DNA from: Quillaja saponaria
Lineage: Eukaryota > Streptophyta > Magnoliopsida > Fabales > Quillajaceae
Assembly: GCA_029379385.1 (NCBI GenBank)
Contig: CM055608.1
Coordinates: 24,178,350 to 24,242,349, forward strand
Direction: 5' to 3'
Length of the DNA: 64,000 nt
Part shown: positions 26,036 to 38,627 of the stretch, one piece after another
How positions within the stretch are numbered: position 1 is the first letter of the stretch
How the letters are laid out: every line of letters begins with the position of its first letter
Notes under the pieces: generated by a model
The model's input: only the letters and a program-made list of their open reading frames with translations
Database searches by the model: none
What the model was told of the DNA's origin: nothing
Translations under genes and position numbers: made by a program

Positions 26036-27088
26036 AAATATTAAGGGTTATCTACTGCATGAAAATAGTCACGGCTGCAAATGTTAGAGGTTTAACGGGT
26101 CATCAATTAAACTTTTTGGTTTAATAGTTCAATGAATCAGGTTGTAGGTGAAAGAGATAGAAATAGAGGGATCTATGATTTTTCAGGTTTAATTATTTCT
26201 TTTTCTCGCCGGCCAAACAACCAAAAGAAAATTTGTTTTAATACCCATAATTTTCAACAAAATATAGTTCCTCAAATCTATCATATATCTATTAGATCGG
26301 AATATTTTTACCAGAATATTCAAATTTTGAGCTCAAAGACAAATTAGAGTCATGGCTTTAGATCTCAAGAATCAGAAATTCATATATGATTTGCATTAAA
26401 AAGGAGAGAGAGATGCAAGGCTCATCTAAAGATTGGAAGCAATGAAGTCGGAATTTATAATGGGGAAGTGAGGTTTAATTGCTCAGGGGCTGCTAGCTAG
26501 TTCGTGGGATGCTTAGTTCTCGATCTGGATCTGGGCTGCTGTACAAAAATGGTTAGAACTAAACTAGGATCACGTTTTGTTTCAACTTTGAAGGAGATGC
26601 CAAGTTTGTTATATAAGCTGTACAACCAAGCATATGTATACCTAATACAAAATAATTCTCTAATTGATTTAATGTAAAATAATTACCAAAATAATATTGA
26701 ACTTATATTATATTTAAGTTTTATATACATAACTAATAATTCGATGCTAATTAGTAATAGTTCATCGTAATGGATTTCTAATTATATACCTAACTAAGTC
26801 AATCAAAGATTTCATTTGTTCATATCCATCTCAACCATATAGTTAGTGACTTCTTTGTTTTTCTTATATCAGGAAACCAAATTTGGAACGTACATTTCTT
26901 ATTTCCCTTTTATTCTTTTGAAATCCAAATGAGTTATACAGATTTTATAAGAAACAATCTTAGCAAAAATATAAATATAAATAAGAATATTATTATTGAC
27001 AACCAAGCAAGAGAACCAATATTTATTTTCAGGCTGAAACAAGTGGGTTACAATGTGTCAATCTAGGTTGTAAAGAAAACAAATTTAA
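26036..27088. other. Intergenic, no gene recognised
   Basis: I see no family resemblance or splice-consistent coding sequence here. The open frame at 26132-26347 has no recognisable domain. The stretch is less AT-extreme than its neighbours near 26400-26600 and is not repeated elsewhere in the window as far as I can tell. Confidence 0.5.
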
Positions 27089-27544
27089 GCTGAGTTTGGT
27101 AGCGCAATAAGGTATTTTGACTTTTAAAAAGTTACAGTACTAAAAAATTAGTTGGTTAATTTTTTTTTTAAGAGGAGTTTCTTCTACTGCTTTTAAAAAG
27201 TTTTAGCACCCTAATTGATGCTTTTAAAAGCTAACTGTAGCTTTTCAAAATTAAAAATACAAAAATTACTTTATTAATGTTGAAAAATTATCAAATATAT
27301 CTTTAATTAATTTATAAACTATCTACTTTCTCTCTCTAAATTATATTTTTAATTATAATGGTTATTTTTATCATGTTATATATTTATAACAGCTTATAAT
27401 TTGTTTTACCAAATAACTTATTCATTATTTTTACTACTCACATTAATTTTTATAAAATATTTATCAAATATAGTTGATTTAACTTTTTTACTGTATGAAG
27501 GTCACATCAATTTTTTAAAAGTCATTGCATTACCAAATTCAGCC
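27089..27544. mobile_element. MITE with TTAA flanks
   Basis: The left end GCTGAGTTTGGTAGCGCAAT and the right end ATTGCATTACCAAATTCAGCC are inverted repeats of about 20 bases with few mismatches. Both sides are flanked by TTAA (27085-27088 and 27545-27548). The 456-bp interior is AT-rich and non-coding; the frame at 27401-27589 crosses its right edge. A partial relative lies at about 58877-59060. The superfamily is uncertain: the TTAA flanks could be a TTAA target or a trinucleotide target with a chance extra base. Confidence 0.75.
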
Positions 27545-27729
27545 TTAATAATGTTGATCAAGATTATAGTTAATAAAAAACAGTTTTAAAATCGTTGCTC
27601 TATGTATAATATTACAATAAAAAATAAAGTGTTGCCTAAAACATTGAACTTTTGCAACACTTAATACTCCGATGCAATAGTAATGATGTTACAATGCAAA
27701 TAAAGTGTAATTGAGATAACTCATGCTTT

Positions 27730-28140
27730 TATCAATTCAATTATTATGATTTTTATCATACTTTCTACAAGAGATTTTGAAGTATCAAAAAAGGATTCAT
27801 TTAGTTAATTGTCTTTGTTATGTCCCAATACAATTATTGGTAATCATGTGTTTATTTGATGATTGATGGCAATTTTATTTTTTTTTCTTCTCTCGATCCG
27901 ATTTGGTCACCGAGCTAGCTTTGAAAATGAGATCCATGATTATCGGAGCTTTGAGAATTGGGTTTTATTGAAGACTTTGAGGAATCAAATATGGCAGAAG
28001 ATGACATTGTTTTGGCTTGCAAATGGATGCCTTTGGTTAATACTATCATTGTTAGTTTTAAATGAGGATTTTTGCTGCTACTACTTGCTACTTTTTAATT
28101 TCAACAGGTAGTTTTTAAATTCTAGTTAATATTATAAGAA
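27730..28140. repeat. Copy of the 1190-1650 repeat with an embedded 140-bp block
   Basis: Flanking parts follow 1200-1540, for example the ATACTATCATTGTTAG segment at 28040 and 1457. Between them sits a block at about 27890-28030 that is absent from the first copy but found almost unchanged at 28345-28490 and 59577-59725. The block reads open in one plus frame (SFENWVLLKTL) and partly in others, but I recognise no protein. Confidence 0.55.
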
Positions 28141-28199
28141 ATAAGTAAAATTGAAATTTTTGATTTTTGATAAATTAAAATAAATTATATAAGGTAGAC

Positions 28200-30802
28200 T
28201 ACAGTACTTTTCTTCTCTATCACATCTAGATCAAAATGAAGTCAGAAAAAAAAAAAAAAATTCATGATTTGTGCATGGCTCCATGTTGAGGGACAAAGCC
28301 GTCACCGTCTATCAATGCAGATCTCATTCATATGATTGCGTCCCTCTTCTCTCGATTCGATTTGGTCACCAAGAAAGCTTTGAAAATGAGATCCACGATT
28401 ATCAGAGCTTTGAGAATTGGGTTTTATTGAAGACTTTGAAGAATCAAATATGGCAGAAGATGACATTGCTTTGGCTTGCAAATGGATGTCTTTAAAATCT
28501 GAAGGTGGTTGTGGATGATTGATTGGTTTTTGACTTTTGAGATGTACGGGCTTTGGGGTTTAAGTTCAACCTTGAGAAATGACTAACCATGAAAGAGGAT
28601 TAGAGGGTACTTTGAGATCTGGATTTGTTGTTGGATGTTAGTGAGAAGTGGTAATTGGGAAGAAAGTTGGTTAAAATTTAATTTCTATATAATCTAATTT
28701 CAGAAGTCTGGAGCAGCTGAGCGAGTTTTGTTGGGGTTAAAATTTAATTTCTATACAATCTAATTTCAGAAGTTTTGTTGGGGTTAAAATCTAATTTCTA
28801 CATGATACTTTATAATTCAAACTTTTCAACGGCTCAAATGAATTGCAATGATAGTGGACAGTCCCTTTCGTGCCACGTAAGTCGGGTATTTTAAAACCCA
28901 TAACTTAAATGGGTACCATATAATACTTTTTTTTTTTTGGTAATCAACTGCCAAAGGCCAAGACAAACAAAAAAAGCTAGCTAGAAATACTTCGAGGCAA
29001 GCCTACGCCTACCAAATCTCCCAACAGGTGCAACTCTAAATCATCAGGAGGATGAACTAGGTGATTGGACTCCAAATACCATCAACAGCTTTGGTAGCCA
29101 AATAGTTCGCACAAATATTACATTCGTGATACACATGAGATATTTTCACAATCCAGTTCTGATTAAGCATTTGATGGATTTTGGTGAGCAAAGTCTTGTA
29201 CTTGTTCTTGCCAATAGTCTTCTCAAGCAGGAAAGAAACCACTATCTTCAAATCAACTTCAAGCATCACTTTCTTATGGCCCAAATCCCACGCTAAACGC
29301 AAACCATGGTAAACAGCCCAAAGCTCTGCCCTGACAGCAGTACAAACACCTATAGCAATAGCAAAACCAGCAAGCCAGTTACCCGTTGAGTCTCTAATTA
29401 TATAATACATTCCAATGAACATTGTAAATGTTCATTTTTATTTAAAAGATATTTAACTTTTCAATAATATTATTGAAACCGAATTATAAATTAATTTATT
29501 TATAACTACAAAATTGGATATTAATATAACTCATACACCTTATCCGAAAGCTCAGTATATATTATATCAATTATGTAAATGAATAACTATACTTGACATC
29601 CTTCTTTATTTTTGTTTTTCTTTCTTCTTTTCTAGACAAAAAATTACAAATAAATTGTGTAAATTTAAAAGTTCATTTAAAAAGATTACATGACATATAA
29701 GAGGCAAGATAGTTGTTCACTATGCATGAAAATTACATGACATAATTAATTTAAAAAAAAATAAAATTGTATGTACTTGAAGGTCTAATTATTCATGTTA
29801 TTTACAGGTTGAACACTTCATCTATTATTTATTGACTTTGTAATGTGTCATCACATGCATTGCTTTTCTAAACCAACAAAACATTATGAATGGATGTGTG
29901 ATCAAGGAACTAGCTAGAATTTCTAGTCATTGCATGCAAATGTAAACCAGCAAGTAATTAGTGAATAATGATCGACATTTCTTCATGCTTTAGTGAACTT
30001 TAAAATATATATTGTAAATTAGCGCATGTCGTGGCCATTGCCCGTTTCTCGATGAAAATCAATAATGTAAGCGTATATTTCTCATTGATAACCATTAATA
30101 TATGTCAATCAGATGATGTAAATTGTGACAGGCTCCACTTCCAATCATTAATTCAACGTTCCTATTTTGGTTAACCAATTTTTCATTACTCAAATCCATT
30201 ATTGGACTAGGAATATACATAACTAGCATAATTAATCCAATCAAACTCTGATGTAGAGATCTTTGATAACTATGCTCTTAACATAAAGCGATATCAAGCC
30301 CTTAACTATAATTATCGATGAAGAGATCTTTGATAAACATGCTCTTAGCATAGAGCTATATGATAGAATTCTTTCGAAAATCACAAAATTGAATCTTCAG
30401 ACATCTAATTATACCATTATTGAATGGAAATATTATGATCTTGATGTTCAGATATTTAATTCAGGGACGGGAATGTCATTTTTTCTAAATTTTAGACTTT
30501 ATTATCTTTTCAGTAAATTTTAACGGAGGAGGGTATAACTTGATTCCATTAAGCAACCATTTAAAAATAATATTAATATCTAACAAGAAGAATTACTAAT
30601 GTAGAAATACACCTGTCCACCCCTAATTGAGAGACTTGAGGAGGAAGCCACACTAAAATATGCTGGAAATGAGGATTCAATGGATTTTTACATGAAAGCA
30701 CCTAAGCCTCCCTTTCTAGACTTAAGGTCATCAATATAGTGTCTCTTAATATACAGCAACTAACGTTTATGTTGAAGTTTCCCTTAAAATTGATTAAGTA
30801 AC
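28200..30802. repeat. Segmental duplicate, paired with 59450-61591
   Basis: Long colinear match to 59450-61591, including the 28271-28495 frame against 59506-59730, the 29460-29620 segment against 60260-60430, and 29640-30802 against 60440-61591. It ends exactly where the CACTA element begins in both copies, so that insertion is older than the duplication. Copy 1 differs by the LINE insertion at 28928-29424. No gene is recognised outside that insertion. Confidence 0.8.
28928..29424 (-). pseudogene. LINE 3' fragment: RNase H domain plus poly(A)
   Basis: The minus-strand frame 29422-29057 reads IIRDSTGNWLAGFAIAIG, VRAELWAVYHGLRLAWDLG, an EVD segment and NWIVKISHVYHECNICANYLA. This is the RNase H domain found at the C terminus of plant non-LTR retrotransposons and related sequences. 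Expected acidic positions are partly visible (the E of AELW, the D of LEVD). The strand-wise 3' end is a run of A (T at 28929-28940 on the plus strand). The duplicate locus at 60180-60240 lacks the insert. Similar ATATAATAC sequence occurs on both sides as a possible target duplication. It is 5'-truncated and has no reverse transcriptase. Confidence 0.82.
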
Positions 30803-31454
30803 CACTACAAGGAAAAAAAATATCAACGACAACAAAAGGTTGTCACTGAAAAGGCATACCTGGTCGCAGATGAGTGAACGCACTTTTGTTTCTTACATAT
30901 GACCTCATTTGCAGTAGCCCAGATGCATGTGATTGTATGCGACAGGCTATTTGTGATAACAAGGTGAAAGTAGATGTTTTTCTCAAATACTTCTCAATTT
31001 ATCGGCGTTTAAACTGCTAATGCAGATTTACTGTCGCAAATACTTATCTTCGTCTGCCCATGCTGTCATAGATGAGTGGACACTAATGATTTGGTCATCA
31101 GCAACAGGGGGTTAGATGCAAATAAGTAGGCATATATAATTTTTATTTTTTTGTTTTATCTACCACAACTTGGGATTACTGCAGATACTGTTATGTTGTC
31201 ACATTTAATACTAAAGGTTCTAAATATTTTATCCATAAAAATAGAATATATATATATATATATATATATATTAAATATTGTTAGAATACAAAATATATAT
31301 CCCAAAACAACATTTTATAGATGAAAATATTATTCAATAATTAAAATTCAAACATCAAAACAAATACAAAAATGTAAATTCCTACACATGTACACAAGGT
31401 AAACAAAAAAAATATAGGTCTAATAAATCTTCATCATTGTCCCTTTACTTATCA

Positions 31455-33602
31455 TTCAGCTTGCCGAGGGTTGATTGTGATGGAACTGAAGAAGCACCAA
31501 TACCTTGAAATAAGTCATACAAGTAAGTTATAGGATTTAGTTATGAAAAAAAGCACACATATGCATATAACTTAAAAGTATTATTAGAATTAAAAACTTT
31601 TAATTTAGAAAGCATAAACATGCATAAAAGTTTGAAGATGGGGCCCAATATTAGAGAAGGGAACTAATAAAGCACTATGAGGAGTGATGAGTTCACCTGG
31701 AAATTAGGAAGAGCCTAGACATTTTCAGAATGAAGAACATTATCCTAGTATTCTAAGGAATCTCTATGAAGGGGGCCAATTTTAAGATTGCTCATGGAAG
31801 TTGAAAGTTATGAAGACACCATTATTGTTGATTTGAAGAACTTTAAGCAAAGAGAAAGAAATGTGCAAAGTAACAAAGAGAGTTTGAGTTGACTAGAAAG
31901 GTAAAAGAAGAGTTTTCACATTCTATAATGACATCTATAATAACTTATATATAGTTGTAAAGCTTGGTTTCTCACGTTGAATGAATGACAAAGCCATCAA
32001 AGAAAAAGGACACGTGGTTAACTAACGTAGAGGCATTGTAGAAATTGAGATGGCATATGGACGTTACGAGAAACAAAGTGTCTAAAGATTTGATAAATTG
32101 AAAAAACCAAATTTTTTAATGATTTGAAATTTATGAATGATTTATTGTGATTAGGTTAATATAAGTTTTCCATATTACCTTAGTCTATATGACATGCAGC
32201 AATATGGGGCATTGCTGACACCATAAATTAATTCACTTCTTTATGCTTGAATGTGACATGAGATATTCCCAAGGAATTTGGTCGAATGGAGTCAATAATT
32301 TACTTTATAAGTTAAACGAATATAGCTATTGGACTGTAATTTGTTGTTAGGTTGAATGAAGGCAACGAAGCAGCTATCAGACAAGGAGGCATCAATATGT
32401 TAAATTGAAAGCAACTAAGTGAAGTTATGAAGGCCAGCCAAAATTGTTCCCATTTTAGAGAATAATTGAATTTTGGCCAACAACTTGAGAATGTGTAGAT
32501 AATATAAGCTTGTTTAGTTTAAGATAATAAATTACAATTATTTATTGAAAAATTGGTTGTTACGGTTATTTTGAAACAATTATATTTCAAATTCAAATAA
32601 TTGTATTGAAACTGTTGCTACTATAAATATTTGGCCGCTAGCACATTTTTTTTAGTTCTTTGAACTAATCAACAAATCATTACACTTTATTTATCTTTAC
32701 TTCATTATGTTTTTCTTTCCTACACTTTTATTTATGTTTATCTTAGAAGTTGTTAACTTATTCTTACATCTAAACACCCACTGCTGGTATATTATAATAG
32801 AGTTTGAATCGATAACCTCAAAATTATTCACAATCAGTTGATTGCTAAAATTTAGAACACAAGTTCCTGGTATGCTGTTGTTCAAGTTGCCATTAACAAA
32901 CTACTAGATGATATTCAAGATGACACTTTCTTGAGGAGTCATCACGCTATGTCCCATAAACATGTCCCTTATTGGATTCTTCTACTGTCTCTGTTCCAAG
33001 TGTATTTCAAGAAAAGTCCCAATTTTTCCTACTTAGATTGCTATTTGATGATCGAATAAGCTACCCACCCAAACTACCTCGTATAATGAATGATCTGCCG
33101 ATCTTTCTTTGGACGTATATCCCAGAAATTAAAATTCCACTTACACAGCATAAAGATAATGATCGAATTTCAAACAAAATTCCAACCAATTTTCACAAAA
33201 ACTATAATACAAAGTAAAACAATAAAAATAAATCACAAGAATTTATAAATCATTTTAGCACTGGCTTAAGATCAAATCAAGATATTTGAAATCAATCAAG
33301 AAGGAAACCAATGAAAACAATAACCTCATAGCCTGTGAACAAGCCTCATAAATAACTCTGAATCAATGATTGTTTAGAGATGCAAGAGCTTGGGTGGCAC
33401 CGTGATGGTTTGGCAAATATGTGGATCTAGATTTACGTGAGGCAAAGAAGAATGGGTCAAAACGACAATATGTGGAAAATTTAGTGTAGTGATCATTTCA
33501 TATGAATTTTGTATTAATTATTTTTTGACACAGGAAAGGCTTGTCGTGAATAACTTCATACCATTGAAAGTAAATATAAAATTTGCAAAATAAAAAGATA
33601 TG
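31455..33602. repeat. CACTA-internal tandem repeat, unit 1
   Basis: Begins near GGGTTGATTGTGATGG and is repeated from 33603. It includes an open frame at 32972-33217 (MDSSTVSVPSVFQEKSQFFL...), a diverged version of which is at 35151-35366 with a different C terminus. That loss of frame conservation argues against a real protein. A related single copy occurs at about 62210-62794. Confidence 0.75.
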
Positions 33603-35788
33603 GTTCACCAAGGGTTGATTGTGATGGACCCAAAGAAGGACCAATACCTTGAAATAAGTCATACAGGTAAGCTATAAGATTTTGTTATGAAAAATAGCAC
33701 ACATATGCAAAAAACTTAGAATTATTATTAGAATTCAAAATTTTTAATTTAGAAAGCATAAACATACATAAAGTTTGACGATGGGCCCAAAATTAAAGAA
33801 GGAAACTCATAATGCTTTATGAGAAGTGATGAGTTCACCTGGAAATTAGGAAGAGGCTAGACATTTTTCAAATGAAGAACATGATCCTAGTATCCTAAGG
33901 AATCTCTATGAAGGGAGCCAACTTTGAGTTGCGCATGGAAGTTGAAAGTTATGAAGACACCATCATTGTTGATTTGAAGAACTTGAAGCAAAGAGAAAGA
34001 AATGTGCAAAGCAACAAAGAGAGTTTGAGCTGACTAGAAAGGTAAAAGAAGAGTTTTCACATTCTCTTATAACTTTTATAATAACTTATATATAGTTGTA
34101 AAGCTTGGTTTCACACGTCGAATGAATTACAAAGCCATTACAAAAAAAAAAGGACACGTGGTTAACTAATGTAGAGGCGTTGTAGAAATCAAGATGACAT
34201 ATGGACTTTACGAGAAACGAAGTGTCTAATGATTTGATACATTAGGAAAACCAAAATTTTTAATGATTTGAAATTTATGAATGATTTATTATGGTTAGGT
34301 TAATATGAGTTTTCCATACTACCTTAGTTTATACAACATGCGGCAATATGAGGGCATTGTTGACACCATAAATTAATTCACGTCTTTATGGTTGAATGTG
34401 AGATGAGATATTCCCAAGGAATTTAGTTGAATGGAGTCAATAATTTACTTTAGTAGTTGAACAAATATAGTTGTTGGACTGTAATTTGTTATTAGGTTGA
34501 ATGAAGGCAACAAAGTAGCTATCAAACAAGGAAGTATTAATGTGTTAGATCTAAGGCAACTAAGTGAAGTTATGAAGGCCAGTCAAAATTGTTCACATTT
34601 TAGAGAATAATAGAAATTCGGCCAATAACTTGAGAATGTGTAAATAATATTAGCATTTTTAGTTAATATATTAAATTACAATTATTTATTGAAAAATTGG
34701 TTGTTACGGTTATTTTGAAACCATTATATTTTAAATTCAAATAATTGTATTGAAACTACTACTACTATAATTCAAATAATTGTATTAAAACTACTGCTAC
34801 TATAATTATTTGGCAGCTGGCACATTTTTTGAGGTCTTTGAACCAAGCAACAAATCATTACACTTTGTTTATCTTTACTTCATTTAAGTTTTTCATCCCT
34901 GCACTTTTATTTATGTTTATCTTAGAAATTGTTAGCTTATTCTTACATCTAAACACTCACTGCTAGTATATTGTAATAGAGTTTGAATTGATAGCCTAAA
35001 AATTATTCACAATCGGTTGATTGCTAAAATTTAGAACACAAGTTCCTAGTATGCTGTTGTTCAAGTTGCCATCAACAAACTACTAGATGATATTCAAGAT
35101 GATTCTTTCTCAGGGAGTTATCATGCCATGTCCCATAAACATCTCGCCTATTGGATTCTTCTACTGTCTCTGTTCCAAGTGTATTTCAAGAAAAGTCCCA
35201 ATTTTTCTTGCTTAGATTGCCATTAGATGATCGAGTGAGCTACCTACCCAATCTACCTCATATAATGAATGACATGCCAATCTTTCTTCGGTCGTATATC
35301 TACCAAAAGTTAAAATTTCACTTACACATCGTAAAGATAATGATCGAATTTCAAACAAAATTCTAACTAATTTTCACAAAAACTATAATACAAAGTAAAA
35401 CAATAAAAACAAATCACAAGAATTTGTGAACCATTTTAGTGCTGGCTTAAGATCAAATTGAGATATTCGAAATCAATCAAGAAGGCAACCAGTGAAAACG
35501 ATAACCTCGTAGCCTATGAACAAGCTCTAGAAATAACTCTAAATCGATGGTTGTTTAGAGATGCAGGAGCTTCGGTGGCACCTTGGTGGTTTGGCGCATC
35601 GGTGGATCTGGATTTAGGTAAGGAGAAAAAGAATGGGTTAAACAATGACAGTATGAGGAAAACTTGGTCTGGTTATCGTTTATTATGAATTTTTGTATCA
35701 ATTATTTTTTGACACGGGAAAGGCTTGTCATGAATAACTTTGTACCATTGAAGATAAATATAAAAATTTGTAAAATAAAAAAAATATG
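33603..35788. repeat. CACTA-internal tandem repeat, unit 2
   Basis: Second unit of the duplication inside the CACTA element, with scattered substitutions and short indels relative to unit 1. It contains an extra local tandem duplication of about 35 bp at 34735-34805 (ATAATTGTATT...ACTACTACTATA). The frame at 35458-35688 is open here, but the matching stretch in unit 1 (around 33300-33480) is interrupted. Confidence 0.75.
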
Positions 35789-35917
35789 AAAATTGTTTTT
35801 ATCCGCTGCGAGTCAAACTGTTACGCATGGTAAAAGCCCATCATCGATAACTTATTCGTGACAATTTTATCTACTACGATGCATTGGCCGTTGTGAATAA
35901 TATTATTTCTAGTAGTG

Positions 35918-36480
35918 AAATGGATGTGGCCATGAGTTTATATGAATAATAAACTCTAGAATCCATTCAGACTTCTTATCATTACTCTTAATCAATCAAT
36001 TCAATTTTGTTATAGAATGATATACTATTTTTTTGGTTTTCTATTTGTCCTAAAAACTACACAAGGTAGACTCAATATCTCTCATACTAGTTATCCAACT
36101 AACTTCAACTTGTATTATCTTTTGAACACACCAAAAAACTTTCATCAAACAATCCACAATTTTTATTTTCTTGGCACCATATTTCCAATAACATTTTCAC
36201 TACCCTCTTTTATTTGAACTATTTCACAATCGGATCGAAATCCTTCAACATCATGGATTAGATAAAAATATTTATATTCATGTTGAGGAAAATTATTAAA
36301 TCATTTTCAAAAAAAGAATCTTCCTTTTTTTTTTTTTTTTTTAATATAGCATCGAAAAATTGTTATTCATCATAATCAAATTATACAGAACAAAAGACCT
36401 AATTTTTTTTTTTAATGGGTAGAAACCTCTCTTTGCAACTTTTAACATAAGTCCCATTATAATTTTTTTATCTGTTGAAA
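35918..36480. other. Intergenic, no gene recognised
   Basis: AT-rich sequence between the CACTA element and the ACCGACC repeat region. A poly(T) tract at about 36323-36342 is shared with the duplicate at 57130-57151. From about 36300 the sequence pairs with 57120 onward. The frame at 36017-36217 has no recognisable domain. Confidence 0.5.
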
Positions 36481-36499
36481 TAAATTGAGGATAAAGTAG

Positions 36500-36930
36500 T
36501 ACTACCGACCTATCACGGTTGGTTGGTTAGTGAAACAAATAACTACCAACCAACTTAACGATTAACCTAATAAGTAACTGTTTAAATAAAAACTAATACA
36601 TTACTGACCAACCTTTGGTCGGTGAGTTAATTGGTATATTGCAGTTGGTAAAACAAATAATATGACTAACCAACCAAATGAAAACCAATAGTCTCTGAGG
36701 GAATAGGTATCTTTTTTAAAATAAAGTTAGTTGATAAAGATGTTTTATTTGAGAAGTAAGTGTTTTATTTTTATTTTATTTTTTATTTTTTTAAGTTTTA
36801 ACAACCAACTCATTAAGTTGGAGGTGATTCATTTTTATATATAACAACTAACTTAGGTCAGTCGATAAAGGGTTGTAATTTTTTCTGGCCAATCATTTTG
36901 GTTGGTTGGTACATTTTGAAGTCCTAGATC
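36500..36930. repeat. ACCGACCAAC/GGTTGGTTGGT subterminal-type repeats, left cluster
   Basis: Many short copies of ACCAACCAAC, ACCGACC and their complements lie in both orientations, as in the subterminal regions of some CACTA transposons. A matching cluster is at 57300-57560 in the duplicate, and a third at 46235-46372 ends in a CACTA-like terminus. I could not find a clear CACTA end on this left side, so the assignment is inference. Confidence 0.5.
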
Positions 36931-37056
36931 TATAAACACGCACCCTTCATTTTTATTTCCCCTTTTTCCCTGAAATCTTCAGCCTTCCTGCTGACTGTTC
37001 AGCTTTACTGAAAAGCTCTGTCGAGCTGCTCTGAAGTGTTTGGAGTTCTTAGTTGC

Positions 37057-37314
37057 TGATAAGGATAAATCTAGAAATCAAAGGCTTCAAAAGGATTTGC
37101 TATGGGCAAAATAAACTCCCAAGAATAGGCAACTGGAATTACAGAGTAAGGTATAAAAGAATAAGAATATGGAAAGAGAAAAGGAAGAAGGCCTCAGCTA
37201 ATATCTTAGTTTTATTCAAGAGACCTTCTAATACAATACCTAATACTATTTTATAGACTAATTAATTGCTGTCAAAATACAAAATTACCCTTATCCCCAA
37301 TTCTACCCGTTTCA
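37057..37314 (-). repeat. 3' LTR of the short element
   Basis: On the minus strand it starts TGAAACGGGTAG after a polypurine tract and ends TTATCA. It is the downstream LTR and differs from its partner by scattered substitutions and small indels. Confidence 0.85.
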
Positions 37315-38371
37315 ATCCCCACTTCTTCATATAATGGTTGTCCTCAAGAATTAGCTAGAAGATTGATTGAGCTAGCAGGAGAAGTCATTAGAGCACTTGT
37401 TAGAGGCCACAGTAGGAGAGGTGGAAAGATTGTTCTTGATTTTGTAACAGAAATGCATCACCAAAGATTCAAACTTTATTCTAATTGTTGCCGATGTAGT
37501 TTCCTTATAGATAAGCTCTTCAATTCCTTGCTGTGAATAGAAATTCTAAGTCTTCATCTCAGTAACTTCAAAGTTCCCTTTTTCATCTTCATGCCTTACA
37601 ACAAACATCCAAAGCATTATAGCTTAAAACTAGTATGAGATGACCTGTTATCATACCAATCCTTGCCTATCAATTGTTGCAAAAAGATTTTTCCAAAGAA
37701 CTGCAGCAATTCTTGCTCACATGGACCTTTGCCAGCTTCCCGATAATCAAATTTGTAATGCCACCTACGGAAGTATGGGATTTTGTAACTTACTAAATTG
37801 GTAATCCATTTGAATTTCTCATTCATGTTTATCATCCATTGGACTAAGAAATTCTTGCAAGATTGTTTCTTTCCTTGGAGTTCTTGGAGGAGTTACAATC
37901 TTGAATTTGTCAATTAGAGTTGGGGGTTGAGGAATTATAGGTGAATTTGGGTAGTTCTCAGTGAAATTAGGTAGAACATATTCTTTCTATTTCAAGATTC
38001 CATCCATTCCTTCATTCATAGAGAATGAATGCTTTGTTAGAGAAGAAGTTTGATTTCCTTCCGTGGGTAGTATGGAACTCTCATGTATGGACTGCAACTT
38101 CAACTTCATATCATGCCCTGAACTGTACACTTCCATCAGTGAATCTATGGCTCCCATCAAAGCTAAAACTTTGACTCCATACCAAGCTTCAGTTTCTGAA
38201 TGATGAGTCCATACTAGCCTTGTATTCCTGCAATGATGAATCCAATCTGATAAATCTTGCTTCCATGTTATCGATTTTTGATTCTAGTGTTGTAAGCCTT
38301 TGATCAAGAGCAGTATTGCTTATGTTCACCATGGATGTCAGAGTGCCAAGAATGGATCTTTGATACCACTT

Positions 38372-38627
38372 GATAAGGATAAATCCAAAAATCAAGGGCT
38401 TCAAGGTATTTGCCATGGGCAAAACAAACTCCCAAAGAATGGACAGCTAGAATTGCAAAGTAAGGTACAAGAGAATAAGAAAATAGAGAGAGAAGAGAAA
38501 GAGGGCCTTAACTAATTGTTAGTTTTATTCGAGATACCTTCTAATACAATACATAATATTATTTTATAGACTAATTAATTGCTATCAAAATACAAAATTA
38601 CCCTTATCCTCAATTCTACCGGTATCA
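38372..38627 (-). repeat. 5' LTR of the short element
   Basis: On the minus strand it starts TGATACCGGTAG, ends TTATCA, and is followed after two bases by the TGGTATCA primer-binding site. Confidence 0.85.

Larger units (their letters stand above)
30803..35917. mobile_element. Non-autonomous CACTA element with internal duplication
   Basis: The left terminus is CACTACAAGGAAAA and the right terminus is TTTCTAGTAGTG, the reverse complement of CACTACTAGAAA, as expected of CACTA/EnSpm ends. Subterminal regions carry short repeated GACAAC/GTTGTC and TCGCAAATA-type motifs in both orientations. Flanking triplets are AAC and AAA, so the 3-bp target duplication is imperfect. I see no transposase. Most of the interior is two tandem copies of about 2.15 kb. 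A second insertion copy, truncated, begins at 61592 in the duplicated locus. Confidence 0.72.
37057..38627 (-). mobile_element. Short LTR retrotransposon with both LTRs, TSD GTTGC
   Basis: Direct repeats 37057-37314 and 38372-38627 are the two LTRs, each about 257 bp with TG...CA ends. A perfect 5-bp duplication GTTGC flanks the element (37052-37056 and 38628-38632). Orientation is minus: immediately inside the 38372 LTR the minus strand reads TGGTATCAAAGATCC, a primer-binding site resembling initiator-tRNA-Met type sites, and inside the 37314 LTR it reads GAAGAAGTGGGGAT, a polypurine tract. The 1.06-kb interior has only a short gag-like coiled-coil frame (38420-38189, LTTLESKIDNMEARF) and a LEDN..YMKKWG tail resembling a gypsy polyprotein end. 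It is non-autonomous and sits inside the pyruvate-kinase-derived segment. Confidence 0.88.

Noticed and set aside
32972..33217. MDSSTVSVPSVFQEKSQFFL frame and its copy at 35151-35366
   Set aside because: The C-termini differ through frameshifts and there is no known domain. Likely CACTA interior sequence.
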